Assembly (NCBI GenBank): GCA_029060625.1
Contig: JAIDTO010000174.1
Coordinates: 1 to 52,488, forward strand
DNA length: 52,488 nucleotides
Origin: Muribaculaceae bacterium
GTDB taxonomy: Bacteria; Bacteroidota; Bacteroidia; Bacteroidales; Muribaculaceae
Direction: 5' to 3'
The number at the start of each line of letters is the position of its first letter. The stretch's first letter is position 1. Position numbers and translations under genes: made by a program. The notes under the pieces were generated by a model, which had not been told where the DNA came from, searched no databases, and was given only the letters and a program-made list of their open reading frames with translations. Positions 26,067 to 33,979 of the stretch are shown piece after piece.

Positions 26067-27293
26067 ATGAAGAAGATTTTTACTTTAATAGCAGTTGCCG
26101 CAATGGCATTCAGCGTATCAGCTGAAACACTCTTTCTTTCGAATCCTGGAAAATTGAAGAAAAATGTCCTTTCAGGTAAAGAATTAGGTGAGAGTGTACC
26201 TGATGGATTCTCTCTTCAGTGCATGAATGAAGAAAAGAATCTTGAATCGGGTTCGACCATGACCATTAATGATGAGAAGTATATTCCAATCAAATTTTCT
26301 AATGGTGCTCAGAACACATTGAAACTTCCTGAAGGATGTAAGGCTACTAAACTGACAATCTATACGACAATTAATAAGGATGCTGCAACTGATCGTCCAT
26401 GCTATTGGGCTGAAGTAGCCGGTGTGACATACACTGCCGATGACAATAAAGGTATAATCGAATCATTTAAAGATTTTGCGAATCCAAACGTTCAGTCATT
26501 TGACATTCCGGAACTTAATGAAATCACCTTTAAAAATACAGGTGAACAACCTTTTGCTGTTCTTGAGGTGACTTTCGATGGAGTTATTTCAGATGAGAAT
26601 CCAGGAGAAGATGAGGATCCTGGAACAGGTGAAAATGGAGCTGTAGTAACAATGGATGCCTACTATAAATCAACCGGTGAGACAATCAGCGCTGGATCTG
26701 TATTAGAAGATAATGATGCTCTTTCTATCAAAACAGTATATGCTTCTAAGGGAGAACAGAAAGCTGCCACTATAGGCGGAGTTGATTTCGATGGATACTT
26801 CCAGCTACGTGTAGCTGCCGATCCCTCTGCTGAAGATCTTACTGGTGAAGAACAGGCAGATTCTACTCCCCTTGTAGTAGAAGTCAAAAAGGCACTTACT
26901 CTTGCATTTTATGACCGTCGTCAGAAAGGAAATAGTGTAGAACCTAATGAAAATGGTTATAATTCAGGTGACAACAAGGGCATTTTAGCTATCAACCAGG
27001 CAGATCTTAAGAAGGTGAACGGTGAAATTGTGTTTGATCGCTATGATGGGGACCCCGACTCATATGGATTCTGCGTAGAGTCCTTCAAACTTGAGCCCGG
27101 AACATATACTATTTACCGTAAGGGATCTACTATGAGAATTTATGGTATAGGCTGGACCGTTGATGGCAGTTCATCTGTTTCAACAATTGAGGCTGTAGAA
27201 GACGCTCCTATCTACAACATGATGGGTGTACGCGTTAATGCTGACGCTAAGGGTATCGTTATCCAGAACGGCAAGAAGTTCATCCGCAAGTAA
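26067..27293 (+). CDS. Secreted protein with conserved C-terminal tail (paralogue B)
   Basis: 408 residues with signal peptide MKKIFTLIAVAAMAFSVSA. Two beta-rich segments are separated by an acidic linker (about 173-192, SDENPGEDEDPGTGENG). The first (about 20-170) contains TLKLPEGCKATKLTIYTTINKD and the second contains ESFKLEPGTYTIYRKGSTMRIYGIGW, which reads as a carbohydrate-binding-type or surface-layer-type sandwich. The family was not recognised. The final 33 bases are identical to those of the preceding gene, giving the same QNGKKFIRK end. Its 3' end and terminator are duplicated at 28421-28597. The gene is more AT-rich than the flanking enzymes. Confidence 0.8.
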   Translation: MKKIFTLIAVAAMAFSVSAETLFLSNPGKLKKNVLSGKELGESVPDGFSLQCMNEEKNLESGSTMTINDEKYIPIKFSNGAQNTLKLPEGCKATKLTIYTTINKDAATDRPCYWAEVAGVTYTADDNKGIIESFKDFANPNVQSFDIPELNEITFKNTGEQPFAVLEVTFDGVISDENPGEDEDPGTGENGAVVTMDAYYKSTGETISAGSVLEDNDALSIKTVYASKGEQKAATIGGVDFDGYFQLRVAADPSAEDLTGEEQADSTPLVVEVKKALTLAFYDRRQKGNSVEPNENGYNSGDNKGILAINQADLKKVNGEIVFDRYDGDPDSYGFCVESFKLEPGTYTIYRKGSTMRIYGIGWTVDGSSSVSTIEAVEDAPIYNMMGVRVNADAKGIVIQNGKKFIRK

Positions 27294-27394
27294 TTTGATC
27301 AATGCACATTTGGCTACGCCCAAGCTTAAGCAAGTCATAATTGCATTGATATAGCAATAAAGAAGAGGCGGCTCCAATTTCGGAGTCGCCTTTT
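27234..27394 (+). repeat. Direct repeat, left copy (gene 3' end plus terminator)
   Basis: Last 20 codons of the secreted-protein gene, about 70 bases of downstream sequence and a terminator. It matches 28421-28597 with scattered changes and one small insertion in the right copy. The two copies bracket the RhuM gene. Confidence 0.8.
27366..27394 (+). terminator. Intrinsic terminator
   Basis: Stem AGGCGGCTCC / GGAGTCGCCT (one G-T pair) with a six-base loop, followed by TTT. Confidence 0.75.
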
Positions 27395-27446
27395 CTGCAT
27401 TTCGTCAGCATATTATTGGCTAATATAAGAATGTTGTACGATTTCC

Positions 27447-28319
27447 CTATGGGATATTATTATCGATACGTGAAAGCAACTCATCTGCACTCATCTCTTC
27501 CAAACGAGAGAAGGCGAATAGCTTTTTGCCCAAATCCTTCAATGAAGCCCCAATGTGATAAATTGTATCATCGATGATAAGGAATCTATCGTGAGCTTTT
27601 CCAAAAATTCTTAACTCTATTGATGCGTATTGGGAATTATGTCGCTTTATATCCGTCTTTATGTTCTTATTCTTATCGGAGGTATATACGACAGCAGAGA
27701 CTCCATCAGACCGTTTGTCAAGCTGCCTGAGGACTGTATAGTCAGCATAATTGTCAATTAAAACTATCCGTTTCCTTGCTTTCTGAATAAGGTCGCAAAC
27801 TAAGGCATAAGCGTCGAATATCTGTCCGTCGAAGAATACTCCTTCGATAGGTGGAGTTGATGTCCTGACAAGGAAATCTACTTTAGTTGTTAAGTCGTCG
27901 AGCCTTTTGTCATGTTCTAAAAGTTTTTGGTCTACTCTTCTATCTGAAAGGAGCAGACGATGATTAATAGTATAACCTCTTAGAAGGTAATCTTTCAATA
28001 CTTTGTTTGCCCATTGTCGGAATTGCGTTCCTCTTTTAGACTTTACACGATAACCAACAGAGATGATTACATCCAAACTATAAATTTGTGTTGGCTTATA
28101 CTTTGAAAGAGTATTATGCAAAATTTGCATATTACTTTCTTTATCCAGTTCTCCTTCTTTAAATACATTTGATATATGACGAGCAATTACCGACTGGTCT
28201 TTATCAAATAACTCAGCCATTTGTCCTTGACTTAGCCATACAGTTTCATCCTCCATTCTAACCTCCAGTTTAACAGTTGAATCAGGATGATATATTATGA
28301 TTTCATTTTCTGTTTCCAT
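27447..28319 (-). CDS. RhuM-family virulence/DNA-binding protein
   Basis: 290 residues matching the RhuM (virulence RhuM) family. The N-terminal half has the conserved start DSTVKLEVRMEDETVWLSQGQMAELF, a helix-turn-helix-like region (DKDQSVIARHISNVFKEGEL), and SLDVIISVGYRVKSKRGTQFRQWAN. A heptad-rich stretch follows (about 118-140). The C-terminal half (RKRIVLIDNYADYTVLRQL, KAHDRFLIIDDTIYHIGASLKDLGKK) resembles a phospholipase-D-like module with one HxxFxxxD-type motif. Such genes are common in accessory and restriction-modification islands; the molecular function is unsettled. It lies opposite to its neighbours and between duplicated copies of a gene 3' end, which points to acquisition by integration. 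Cytosolic, no signal peptide. Confidence 0.88.
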   Translation of the reverse strand: METENEIIIYHPDSTVKLEVRMEDETVWLSQGQMAELFDKDQSVIARHISNVFKEGELDKESNMQILHNTLSKYKPTQIYSLDVIISVGYRVKSKRGTQFRQWANKVLKDYLLRGYTINHRLLLSDRRVDQKLLEHDKRLDDLTTKVDFLVRTSTPPIEGVFFDGQIFDAYALVCDLIQKARKRIVLIDNYADYTVLRQLDKRSDGVSAVVYTSDKNKNIKTDIKRHNSQYASIELRIFGKAHDRFLIIDDTIYHIGASLKDLGKKLFAFSRLEEMSADELLSRIDNNIP

Positions 28320-28420
28320 ATCGCAAAATTAATAAAAATCTATCAATAATTATGAGGATTCTTTTATTATTTCTTTTTTTGTTTAATGCTCTTATATAGA
28401 GTGATCAGGAAATCATCTCT

Positions 28421-28480
28421 GTTAACTTTGACGCCAAAGGTATCCTCATTCAGAACGGCAAGAAGTTCATCCGCAAGTAA
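28421..28480 (+). pseudogene. Remnant: last 20 codons of a tail-bearing secreted protein
   Basis: Reads VNFDAKGILIQNGKKFIRK and a TAA stop in one frame, nearly the same as the end of the genes at 24882 and 26067. Nothing upstream continues the homology. The downstream sequence also copies the region after 27293. Either a third paralogue was lost or the 3' end was duplicated during insertion of the RhuM segment. Confidence 0.8.
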
Positions 28481-28565
28481 TTTGATCAATGCACATTTGG
28501 CTACGCATAATTAGCTACGCTCAAGCTTAAGCAATTTATAATTGCATTGAGACAGCAATAAGAAG

Positions 28566-28597
28566 AGGCGGCTCCAATTTTCGGAGTCGCCCTTTTT
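28566..28597 (+). terminator. Duplicated terminator after the gene remnant
   Basis: Stem GGCGGCTCC / GGAGTCGCC, then CTTTTT. It is the copy of the terminator at 27366. Confidence 0.65.
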
Positions 28598-28620
28598 CAT
28601 GATGTAGGGATTAAGATTGA

Positions 28621-28652
28621 TTTGGATGTTTGCGCTATATTTCGTAATTTTG
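28621..28652 (+). promoter_or_regulatory. Promoter of the GH140-like gene
   Basis: TTTG (28621-28624), 20-base spacer, TAATTTTG (28645-28652): a full consensus match, 43 bases before the start codon. Confidence 0.75.
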
Positions 28653-28695
28653 CAGATGACGGGCCGAAGGCTGCCTATAAAATGATGATTATATT

Positions 28696-30150
28696 ATGAA
28701 ATCGAAATTATTATCAATAATCTTACTCCTCTTTCTTTCACTACCGCTCCGGGGGGCTGAGAAGCCGTGGAGCCATGGGAGGCTTCAGGTAGCTGACAAT
28801 GGGCTATATCTACAGCATGAGGATGGGATGCCGTTTTTCTGGCTGGGTGACACGGGGTGGCTGTTGCCGCAGCGCCTTGACCGCGATGAGGCTCAGCACT
28901 ATCTCGAGCAGTCGGCTCGCGAAGGATTCAATGTGGTGCAGATACAAGTGATCAACGGTGTGCCCTCATTCAACCGTTACGGCAAGATGTCGCATCCCGA
29001 TGGGTGGAACCTAAGCGGGGCATCAAAACAGGGAGAATACGGCTACTGGGAGCATCTGGACCACATTGTAGACACTGCAGAACGCAATGGCATCTACATA
29101 GGCATGGTGTGCATATGGGGAGGACTTGTGAAAGGAGGACTGATGGATGAGAAGCAGGCTGAGGAATATGGAAAATTCCTTGCCGACCGATATAAGGATA
29201 AGAAAAACATCATCTGGATAATAGGAGGCGACATACAGGGAGATGTGAAAACTGAGGTGTGGGATACGCTTGCAAGCACTATCAAGGCGAATGATCCGGA
29301 ACACCTGATGACTTTCCATCCACGTGGACGCACTACCTCGGCTCGATGGTTTGCAGACCGAGACTGGCTGGACTTCCATATGTTTCAGAGTGGACATCGA
29401 CGTTACAATCAGAGGATGGGAAACAAGGATTATCCCATTCCGGATGGGACTGAGGAAGACTCATGGATGTATGTCGACTCTGTGCGCAAGCACACACCCA
29501 TAAAACCGGTGCTTGATGGCGAACCAAGCTACGAGAATATCCCGCAGGGTCTGCATGGTGCTGATGAGCCCGTATGGACGGATAAGGATGTGCGCCGTTA
29601 TGCATATTGGTCGGTGTTTGCAGGTTCGTGCGGCCATACGTATGGGCACAACAATATAATGCAATTCATACGCCCCGGTCTCCCCGGAGCATATTTCGCT
29701 GACGGAATAGAGAAGCCATGGTATGTGGCCATCAATGATCCCGGTCGGCTACAGATGAAATATCTAAAGCGACTTATGCTGTCGTTCCCTTACTTTGACA
29801 GGGTCGCAGACCAGGAAATCGTCTTAGACAACGGGGAGAAGTATGACCGTATAATTGCCACCAGAGGCAAAGACTATCTGTTGGCATACAACCATACAGG
29901 GCGTCCGATGAAGCTTGACTTGAGCCGCATCTCGGGCAGGGAGAAGGATATCTGGACAATGGATCCTACGGACGGAAGCTTGAAGTATATAGGCAAGACA
30001 GATGAGAGACATTATAAGCTTATCCCGACTCCGGGCAAAGACCTTGTAGTGATAGCTGTTGACTCGGATAGAAGATACCTTACTCCAGACATGAAGGAAA
30101 TCCCGGAAACAGGAATCCCGCTATCGGATGCCAAAGACCTTACCGAATAA
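28696..30150 (+). CDS. Apiosidase-like glycoside hydrolase (GH140/DUF4038 family)
   Basis: 484 residues with signal peptide (MKSKLLSIILLLFLSLPLRGA). The N-terminal (beta/alpha)8-type apiosidase-like domain (about 25-370) opens with LQVADNGLYLQHEDGMPFFWLGDTGW. A C-terminal beta domain (about 375-465, DNGEKYDRIIATRGKDYLLAYNHTGRPMKLDLS as a landmark region) matches the collagen-binding-like domain usually attached. The family's characterised member cleaves the apiose-galacturonate bond in RG-II side chains. D179 in IIGGDIQGD and E276 in VLDGEPSYEN are the probable catalytic acids. It has its own promoter and fits the pectin theme of the lyases and SusC/D locus upstream. Confidence 0.87.
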   Translation: MKSKLLSIILLLFLSLPLRGAEKPWSHGRLQVADNGLYLQHEDGMPFFWLGDTGWLLPQRLDRDEAQHYLEQSAREGFNVVQIQVINGVPSFNRYGKMSHPDGWNLSGASKQGEYGYWEHLDHIVDTAERNGIYIGMVCIWGGLVKGGLMDEKQAEEYGKFLADRYKDKKNIIWIIGGDIQGDVKTEVWDTLASTIKANDPEHLMTFHPRGRTTSARWFADRDWLDFHMFQSGHRRYNQRMGNKDYPIPDGTEEDSWMYVDSVRKHTPIKPVLDGEPSYENIPQGLHGADEPVWTDKDVRRYAYWSVFAGSCGHTYGHNNIMQFIRPGLPGAYFADGIEKPWYVAINDPGRLQMKYLKRLMLSFPYFDRVADQEIVLDNGEKYDRIIATRGKDYLLAYNHTGRPMKLDLSRISGREKDIWTMDPTDGSLKYIGKTDERHYKLIPTPGKDLVVIAVDSDRRYLTPDMKEIPETGIPLSDAKDLTE

Positions 30151-30152
30151 AA

Positions 30153-30180
30153 GCGGTAGGGACGCACGGCTCGTGCGTCC
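30153..30180 (-). repeat. Dispersed palindromic element, copy 4 (inverted)
   Basis: Core 30160-30180 with loop GCT, i.e. the reverse orientation, preceded by GGTAG (reverse of the CTACC tail). It is followed by ATGAAAATTAATTG, similar to the sequence after copy 3. Confidence 0.88.
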
Positions 30181-30219
30181 GCATTATACGAAATGAAAAT
30201 TAATTGTACATTGTTAAAC

Positions 30220-30245
30220 GGACGCACGAGCCGTGCGTCCCTACC
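30220..30245 (+). repeat. Dispersed palindromic element, copy 5
   Basis: Perfect core 30220-30240 and tail CTACC, in the opposite orientation to copy 4 and only 39 bases away. It ends 14 bases before the tyrA start codon. The frame through it (RPYQYNWI) joins tyrA in frame via a GTG, but the family N-terminus begins at the ATG. Confidence 0.88.
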
Positions 30246-30259
30246 AATATAATTGGATA

Positions 30260-31033
30260 ATGAAAATATTGATTCTTGGAGCCGGAAAGATGGGCTCATT
30301 CTTTTGCGATTTACTTAGTTTTGAACATGAAGTGGCTATCTATGATCCGGATCCGGAGCACTTGAAGTTCACTTTCAATGTGCAGCGTTTTATGAGGCCG
30401 GAGGAGGCAGCCGGTTTCGAGCCTGATCTGGTGATAAATGCCGCTACGGTGAAATATACGATAGAAGCTTTTGAAAAGATATTGCCATACATTCCTAAGA
30501 CTGCTATTCTGAGCGATATCGCAAGCGTGAAGACCGGTCTGCCGGAGTTTTATGCTGAGAAGGGATACAGGTTTGTGTCTACACACCCTATGTTTGGCCC
30601 TACCTTTGCTTCGCTCAGCAATCTTGCAAATGAGAATGCCATCATTATCAAGGAGGGGGATGAAGAGGGACGCGAGTTCTTCCGTTCGCTCTATAAGAAG
30701 CTTCGGCTTCACATCGAAGACTATACTTTTGCAGAGCATGATGAGACCATAGCCTATTCTCTATCTATACCATTCACCTCTACTCTTGTATTTGGAAGCG
30801 TGATGAAGCATCAGGATGCCCCGGGCACCACGTTCAAGCGCCATATGGCTATTGCCCATGGACTGATGGGTGAAGATGACTTCCTTCTGACCGAAATCCT
30901 ATTCAATCCACACACTTCCGGTCAGTTAGACCGTATTCAAGAGAATCTTACGGAACTGAAGGGGATAATCGAACGGCGTGACTCAGCTGCTATGAAGGTG
31001 TTTCTTGATAGGGTGAGGGAAAATCTGAAATAA
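30260..31033 (+). CDS. tyrA: Prephenate dehydrogenase
   Basis: 257 residues from the ATG at 30260, which yields the family start MKILILGAGKMGSFF with the Rossmann GxGxMG NAD site at residues 7-12. Other family landmarks are ISDIASVKTGLP-like SDIASVKTGLPEFY, VSTHPMFGPTFASLSNL, AEHDETIAYSLSIPFTS and FKRHMAIAHGL. It oxidatively decarboxylates prephenate to 4-hydroxyphenylpyruvate in tyrosine synthesis, in the cytosol. No ACT or chorismate-mutase domain is attached, so it is the short Bacteroidales form. An upstream GTG would add nine residues encoded by the palindromic element and is rejected. It is not in an aromatic operon here. No clear promoter is seen between the two palindrome copies. Confidence 0.93.
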   Translation: MKILILGAGKMGSFFCDLLSFEHEVAIYDPDPEHLKFTFNVQRFMRPEEAAGFEPDLVINAATVKYTIEAFEKILPYIPKTAILSDIASVKTGLPEFYAEKGYRFVSTHPMFGPTFASLSNLANENAIIIKEGDEEGREFFRSLYKKLRLHIEDYTFAEHDETIAYSLSIPFTSTLVFGSVMKHQDAPGTTFKRHMAIAHGLMGEDDFLLTEILFNPHTSGQLDRIQENLTELKGIIERRDSAAMKVFLDRVRENLK

Positions 31034-31052
31034 CAGTCGATTTACGGCTGTC

Positions 31053-31081
31053 GGACGCACGAGCCGTGCGTCCCTACAAGA
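31053..31081 (+). repeat. Dispersed palindromic element, copy 6 (supplies the GH92 stop codon)
   Basis: Perfect core 31053-31073 and tail CTACAAG. The CTA at 31074-31076 is the TAG stop of the GH92 gene on the minus strand, so the last codons of that gene lie in the element tail. It fills the convergent tyrA/GH92 junction. Confidence 0.9.
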
Positions 31082-33845
31082 GGGTCCAGTTGATTTCAAG
31101 GGGATTGTCGGTCATAGAGAGAATCAGAGGGAGTTCGGGATTGTCGAGGATGGTCATTCTTGCTCCTTCTTCCTGATCTTCTACCTTGATGGCTTTACCC
31201 AAAGGGGAGTCAGAATCCTCGATCTTGCGCCATAGCACCCCATTATATACAAATTCGCTTTTCTTTCTCAAAGTGTCGAGGGCGGAACGGGAGATGATGC
31301 CAAAGGTCTCATTTGATGGGAGAGTTATGTGGTTGCCGTCTTCGGGCATCATGTAGCTTTGGGCGGTGCCGTTCTTTACTGCTTCTGGAGTCATAGTGTA
31401 AGTGCCGGTCCAGAGTTTGAGATTGCGGACGATGCTCCAATGCAGGGTGATACCGCCGTCCGGAGTAGTATCATACACGAATTTGAAGCGGCGGGTTTGG
31501 CCGTGGAGTTTGTAGGCGATATTTAGGGTGTCGGGGTGGACGCACGAGCCGTGCGTCCCTACAAGAAGATTGTGCGGTTTGTCAGCGGAGGGGAGGACGC
31601 ACGGGCCGTACGTCCCTACAAGGTCTGATTTGGCTTTCATCACCAGTTTTAATTCCCCTCCTGCAGCGAGGTCAGAATGCTTTAGAAAGAATGAGTCGTA
31701 TGGCTTGCCGTTCAGATAAATCTCAGATATGTATCGATTCTCAGGTGAGAGTCCTTCAGCAGAGATTGTGAATGTTTTCCCATCCTGAAGATGGAACGTT
31801 GTAGATTTCAACATAGGAGAGTGTATGAGATAATAGTCATGCCCGGCATTGGGGTATATGCCCGCCATATTGAAGATAAGCCAGGATGACATCGCTCCCG
31901 AATCGTCATTGCCCGGCAGCCCGGCAGGAGAATCACTGTAATTCTTCTCAATTATTCCAAGAATATTATCACTTGACTTGTCAGGTTGCCCTATCCAATG
32001 ATATAGGCAAGGGGAGAGAAACGATGGCTCGTTGTTGACATTGAAGTAGTCTTTTTCAAAGAATGTGTCGAGCCGCTTCTCAAACGCTTCCGGACCACCA
32101 CACATTTCGATCAGTCCCGGCACGTCGTGCGGTATGCTCAGCGAGTATTCCCATGAGGATGCCTCATAGAAGAACATATCCCACCACGGTGTGTACCAGG
32201 GACCTTCGAAAGTCAACGGAGTGTACTTGAATTGAGGATGTTGATATTTTGAATGACCAAACTGTAAAGAATCAAGCCAATTTCCTTCAGCATCCCTTGG
32301 CATAATGAATCCTCGCGCTCCATCGTGCTCATAGTCCGGACGCCATAAGTTTTTCCATGACTCAGATTGCTTCATGTATCTGTCGGCTATATCTTGCTTA
32401 CCAAGACGCTTTGCCACTTGAGATATTGCGAAGTCGCATAGTGAGTATTCAACAGTGCGGTTTCCGGCACGCGCTATCCCGTGAGGGATATAGCCGAGAG
32501 CGAGGTACTCCCGCAGACCGCCTCGTCCCTCAGCCTCCTCGTTTCCTCCAGGGGGCACTGTAGCATCGTGGATCATCTGAGTGAGCGCTGCCTCATAGTC
32601 TATTCCCGGAATCCCCTTCACGCATGCATCAGCTATCACCACATCGGCATTAGAGCCACCTTGAGTGCGGCCATTGGCATTGCCACTGCGTGCGTCGGGC
32701 ATGAAACCGTCGCGCTTGCCGATGTTAACAAGAGAATTGACCATATCGGCGAGGCGTTGGGGCTCTATGATGGCAAAAAGGGGCATAGATGTTCGGTAGG
32801 TGTCCCAGAGGGCGTAGAAATCATCATAGTATGGCACAGGATCGGTCCAAAGCGGATTCTCACCAGTCCGGTCAGATGGCATGAGCATCGTGTGGTAGAG
32901 AGCCGTGTAGAGCATTCTCTTCAGGTTGTCGGGAGTATCGGGATGCAGCTCGATCTTTTGCATCGCCCTTTCCCATTTACCGAGAGATTCATTCCTGATG
33001 TCGTCGAAAGTCTTCCCTTCCGACTCCATTTCATAGTTGTGCTTTGCCTTGAGTGAACTTATAAATGAAATTCCTATGCGGAAGTTGACTGTATCTGTCT
33101 TTTCAGGGAAAGTCACGAGGGCTCCCGTCTTCTCTCCTGAGTCAAATTGATCAGTGGATGTGGTGATGGAGTCTCCTTTCCATGTGGCTGTCTTCGAGAA
33201 CGGGACATCAGACTTTGCATAGAAATATACGGCATATGCCCTGCCATTGTTCCATCCCCCGCGTATGCGGCTGTAGCCGGCGATCTCAGTGTCGGATAGT
33301 ATCCGGATCTCGGAGCCTACAAATTGCTGTGCCTCCCTGGCATCCGGGACAGGCGACTCGCCAAGGAAGAAGCCGGCATCAACTTTCAGGCACTTTTCTC
33401 CTTTATCGGGATATGTGAATCGGTAGGCGGATGTCCGGTCGGAAGCGGTAATCTCTGTCTTTATGCCGGAACCGGCATATGCAGTGGAGTAATATGCGGG
33501 GAGAATGGTCTCAGACTCCCGCATGGCGAAGATCTCAGTGCCGTCGAGGGGACCCACGAATGGTTGGAGTAGGATATTGCCGTATTTGGGTCCTCCTCCG
33601 GTGCCACTGACGTGGACTTGGGCAAAACCATCAACTCGCTCTGGCATCGGGAGCCATCCGCTGTTGGGAGAGGGGGTGCAATCGGGAGATGGGCGTACCA
33701 TTCCGAAAGGAGTGCAAGGCCCGATGAAGACCCTGCCGAGTCCTTCCGAGCCAATGCGGGGATCTATATAGTCGGTCAGTCTTGCAGCCGATGTATGAAA
33801 GCAAATAAGCAGGGAGGTGATCAATATAGGTAATGAAATCTTCAT
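31074..33845 (-). CDS. Glycoside hydrolase family 92 alpha-mannosidase-like protein
   Basis: About 923 residues from the ATG at 33845 (signal peptide MKISLPILITSLLICFHTSA; a second ATG four codons earlier at 33857 is possible). GH92 landmarks: YIDPRIGSEGLGRVFIGPCTPFGMVRPSPD at the start (landmark region), HVSGTGGGPKYGNILLQP, DTYRTSMPLFAIIEP, and the C-terminal GNDDSGAMSSWLIFNMAGIYP. Calcium-dependent inverting exo-alpha-mannosidases of this family trim host N-glycans or fungal mannans. Beyond the GH92 core is an extra C-terminal stretch of about 150 residues. Two palindromic elements are read in frame in the linker (LVGTYGPCV and LVGTHGSCV), and a third provides the stop. Expected extracytoplasmic. 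Confidence 0.9.
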   Translation of the reverse strand: MKISLPILITSLLICFHTSAARLTDYIDPRIGSEGLGRVFIGPCTPFGMVRPSPDCTPSPNSGWLPMPERVDGFAQVHVSGTGGGPKYGNILLQPFVGPLDGTEIFAMRESETILPAYYSTAYAGSGIKTEITASDRTSAYRFTYPDKGEKCLKVDAGFFLGESPVPDAREAQQFVGSEIRILSDTEIAGYSRIRGGWNNGRAYAVYFYAKSDVPFSKTATWKGDSITTSTDQFDSGEKTGALVTFPEKTDTVNFRIGISFISSLKAKHNYEMESEGKTFDDIRNESLGKWERAMQKIELHPDTPDNLKRMLYTALYHTMLMPSDRTGENPLWTDPVPYYDDFYALWDTYRTSMPLFAIIEPQRLADMVNSLVNIGKRDGFMPDARSGNANGRTQGGSNADVVIADACVKGIPGIDYEAALTQMIHDATVPPGGNEEAEGRGGLREYLALGYIPHGIARAGNRTVEYSLCDFAISQVAKRLGKQDIADRYMKQSESWKNLWRPDYEHDGARGFIMPRDAEGNWLDSLQFGHSKYQHPQFKYTPLTFEGPWYTPWWDMFFYEASSWEYSLSIPHDVPGLIEMCGGPEAFEKRLDTFFEKDYFNVNNEPSFLSPCLYHWIGQPDKSSDNILGIIEKNYSDSPAGLPGNDDSGAMSSWLIFNMAGIYPNAGHDYYLIHSPMLKSTTFHLQDGKTFTISAEGLSPENRYISEIYLNGKPYDSFFLKHSDLAAGGELKLVMKAKSDLVGTYGPCVLPSADKPHNLLVGTHGSCVHPDTLNIAYKLHGQTRRFKFVYDTTPDGGITLHWSIVRNLKLWTGTYTMTPEAVKNGTAQSYMMPEDGNHITLPSNETFGIISRSALDTLRKKSEFVYNGVLWRKIEDSDSPLGKAIKVEDQEEGARMTILDNPELPLILSMTDNPLEINWTLL
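31538..31566 (+). repeat. Dispersed palindromic element, copy 7 (inside GH92 gene)
   Basis: Perfect core 31538-31558 plus tail CTACAAG. On the coding strand it is read LVGTHGSCV within the GH92 C-terminal linker. Confidence 0.9.
31595..31623 (+). repeat. Dispersed palindromic element, copy 8 (inside GH92 gene)
   Basis: Core 31595-31615 with two differences (loop GGC, and A in the right arm), tail CTACAAGG. On the coding strand the arm change leaves a G-U pair. Read LVGTYGPCV. It starts 57 bases, i.e. 19 codons, from copy 7. Confidence 0.88.
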
Positions 33846-33906
33846 GATGCAGGCCATATTTTGATTAAGACTTCCGACAGAGTCCGAAGCCCAATGTTGA
33901 TAAGTG

Positions 33907-33914
33907 CAAAGTTA
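33907..33914 (-). promoter_or_regulatory. -7 box of the GH92 gene
   Basis: Minus-strand TAACTTTG, about 60 bases before the GH92 start. The expected -33 position reads TTTC rather than TTTG. Confidence 0.5.
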
Positions 33915-33948
33915 ACATAATATTCTTGATTGGTGAAAGAATAATTAT

Positions 33949-33956
33949 TAAATTTG
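33949..33956 (+). promoter_or_regulatory. -7 box of coaE
   Basis: TAAATTTG 23 bases before the coaE start, with CTTG at the -33 position (33925-33928). Confidence 0.55.
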
Positions 33957-33979
33957 CAGAAAGAATCTACGAAGTGACT

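Larger units (their letters stand above)
28320..28695. other. Intergenic region between RhuM and GH140 genes
   Basis: 376 bases. It holds the gene remnant (28421-28480), the duplicated terminator (28566-28597) and the GH140 promoter (28621-28652). The first hundred bases are AT-rich with no recognised feature. Confidence 0.75.

Noticed and set aside
28324-28331. TAATTTTG box on the minus strand as RhuM promoter
   Set aside because: It lies only four bases before the start codon, and no -33 element is at the right distance.
30233-30259. GTG start adding nine residues to tyrA
   Set aside because: The extra residues are encoded by the palindromic element, and the family N-terminus MKILILGAGKMG begins at 30260.
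33926-33979. Longer N-terminus for coaE
   Set aside because: The extension spans the TAAATTTG promoter box, and the P-loop begins six residues after the ATG at 33980.
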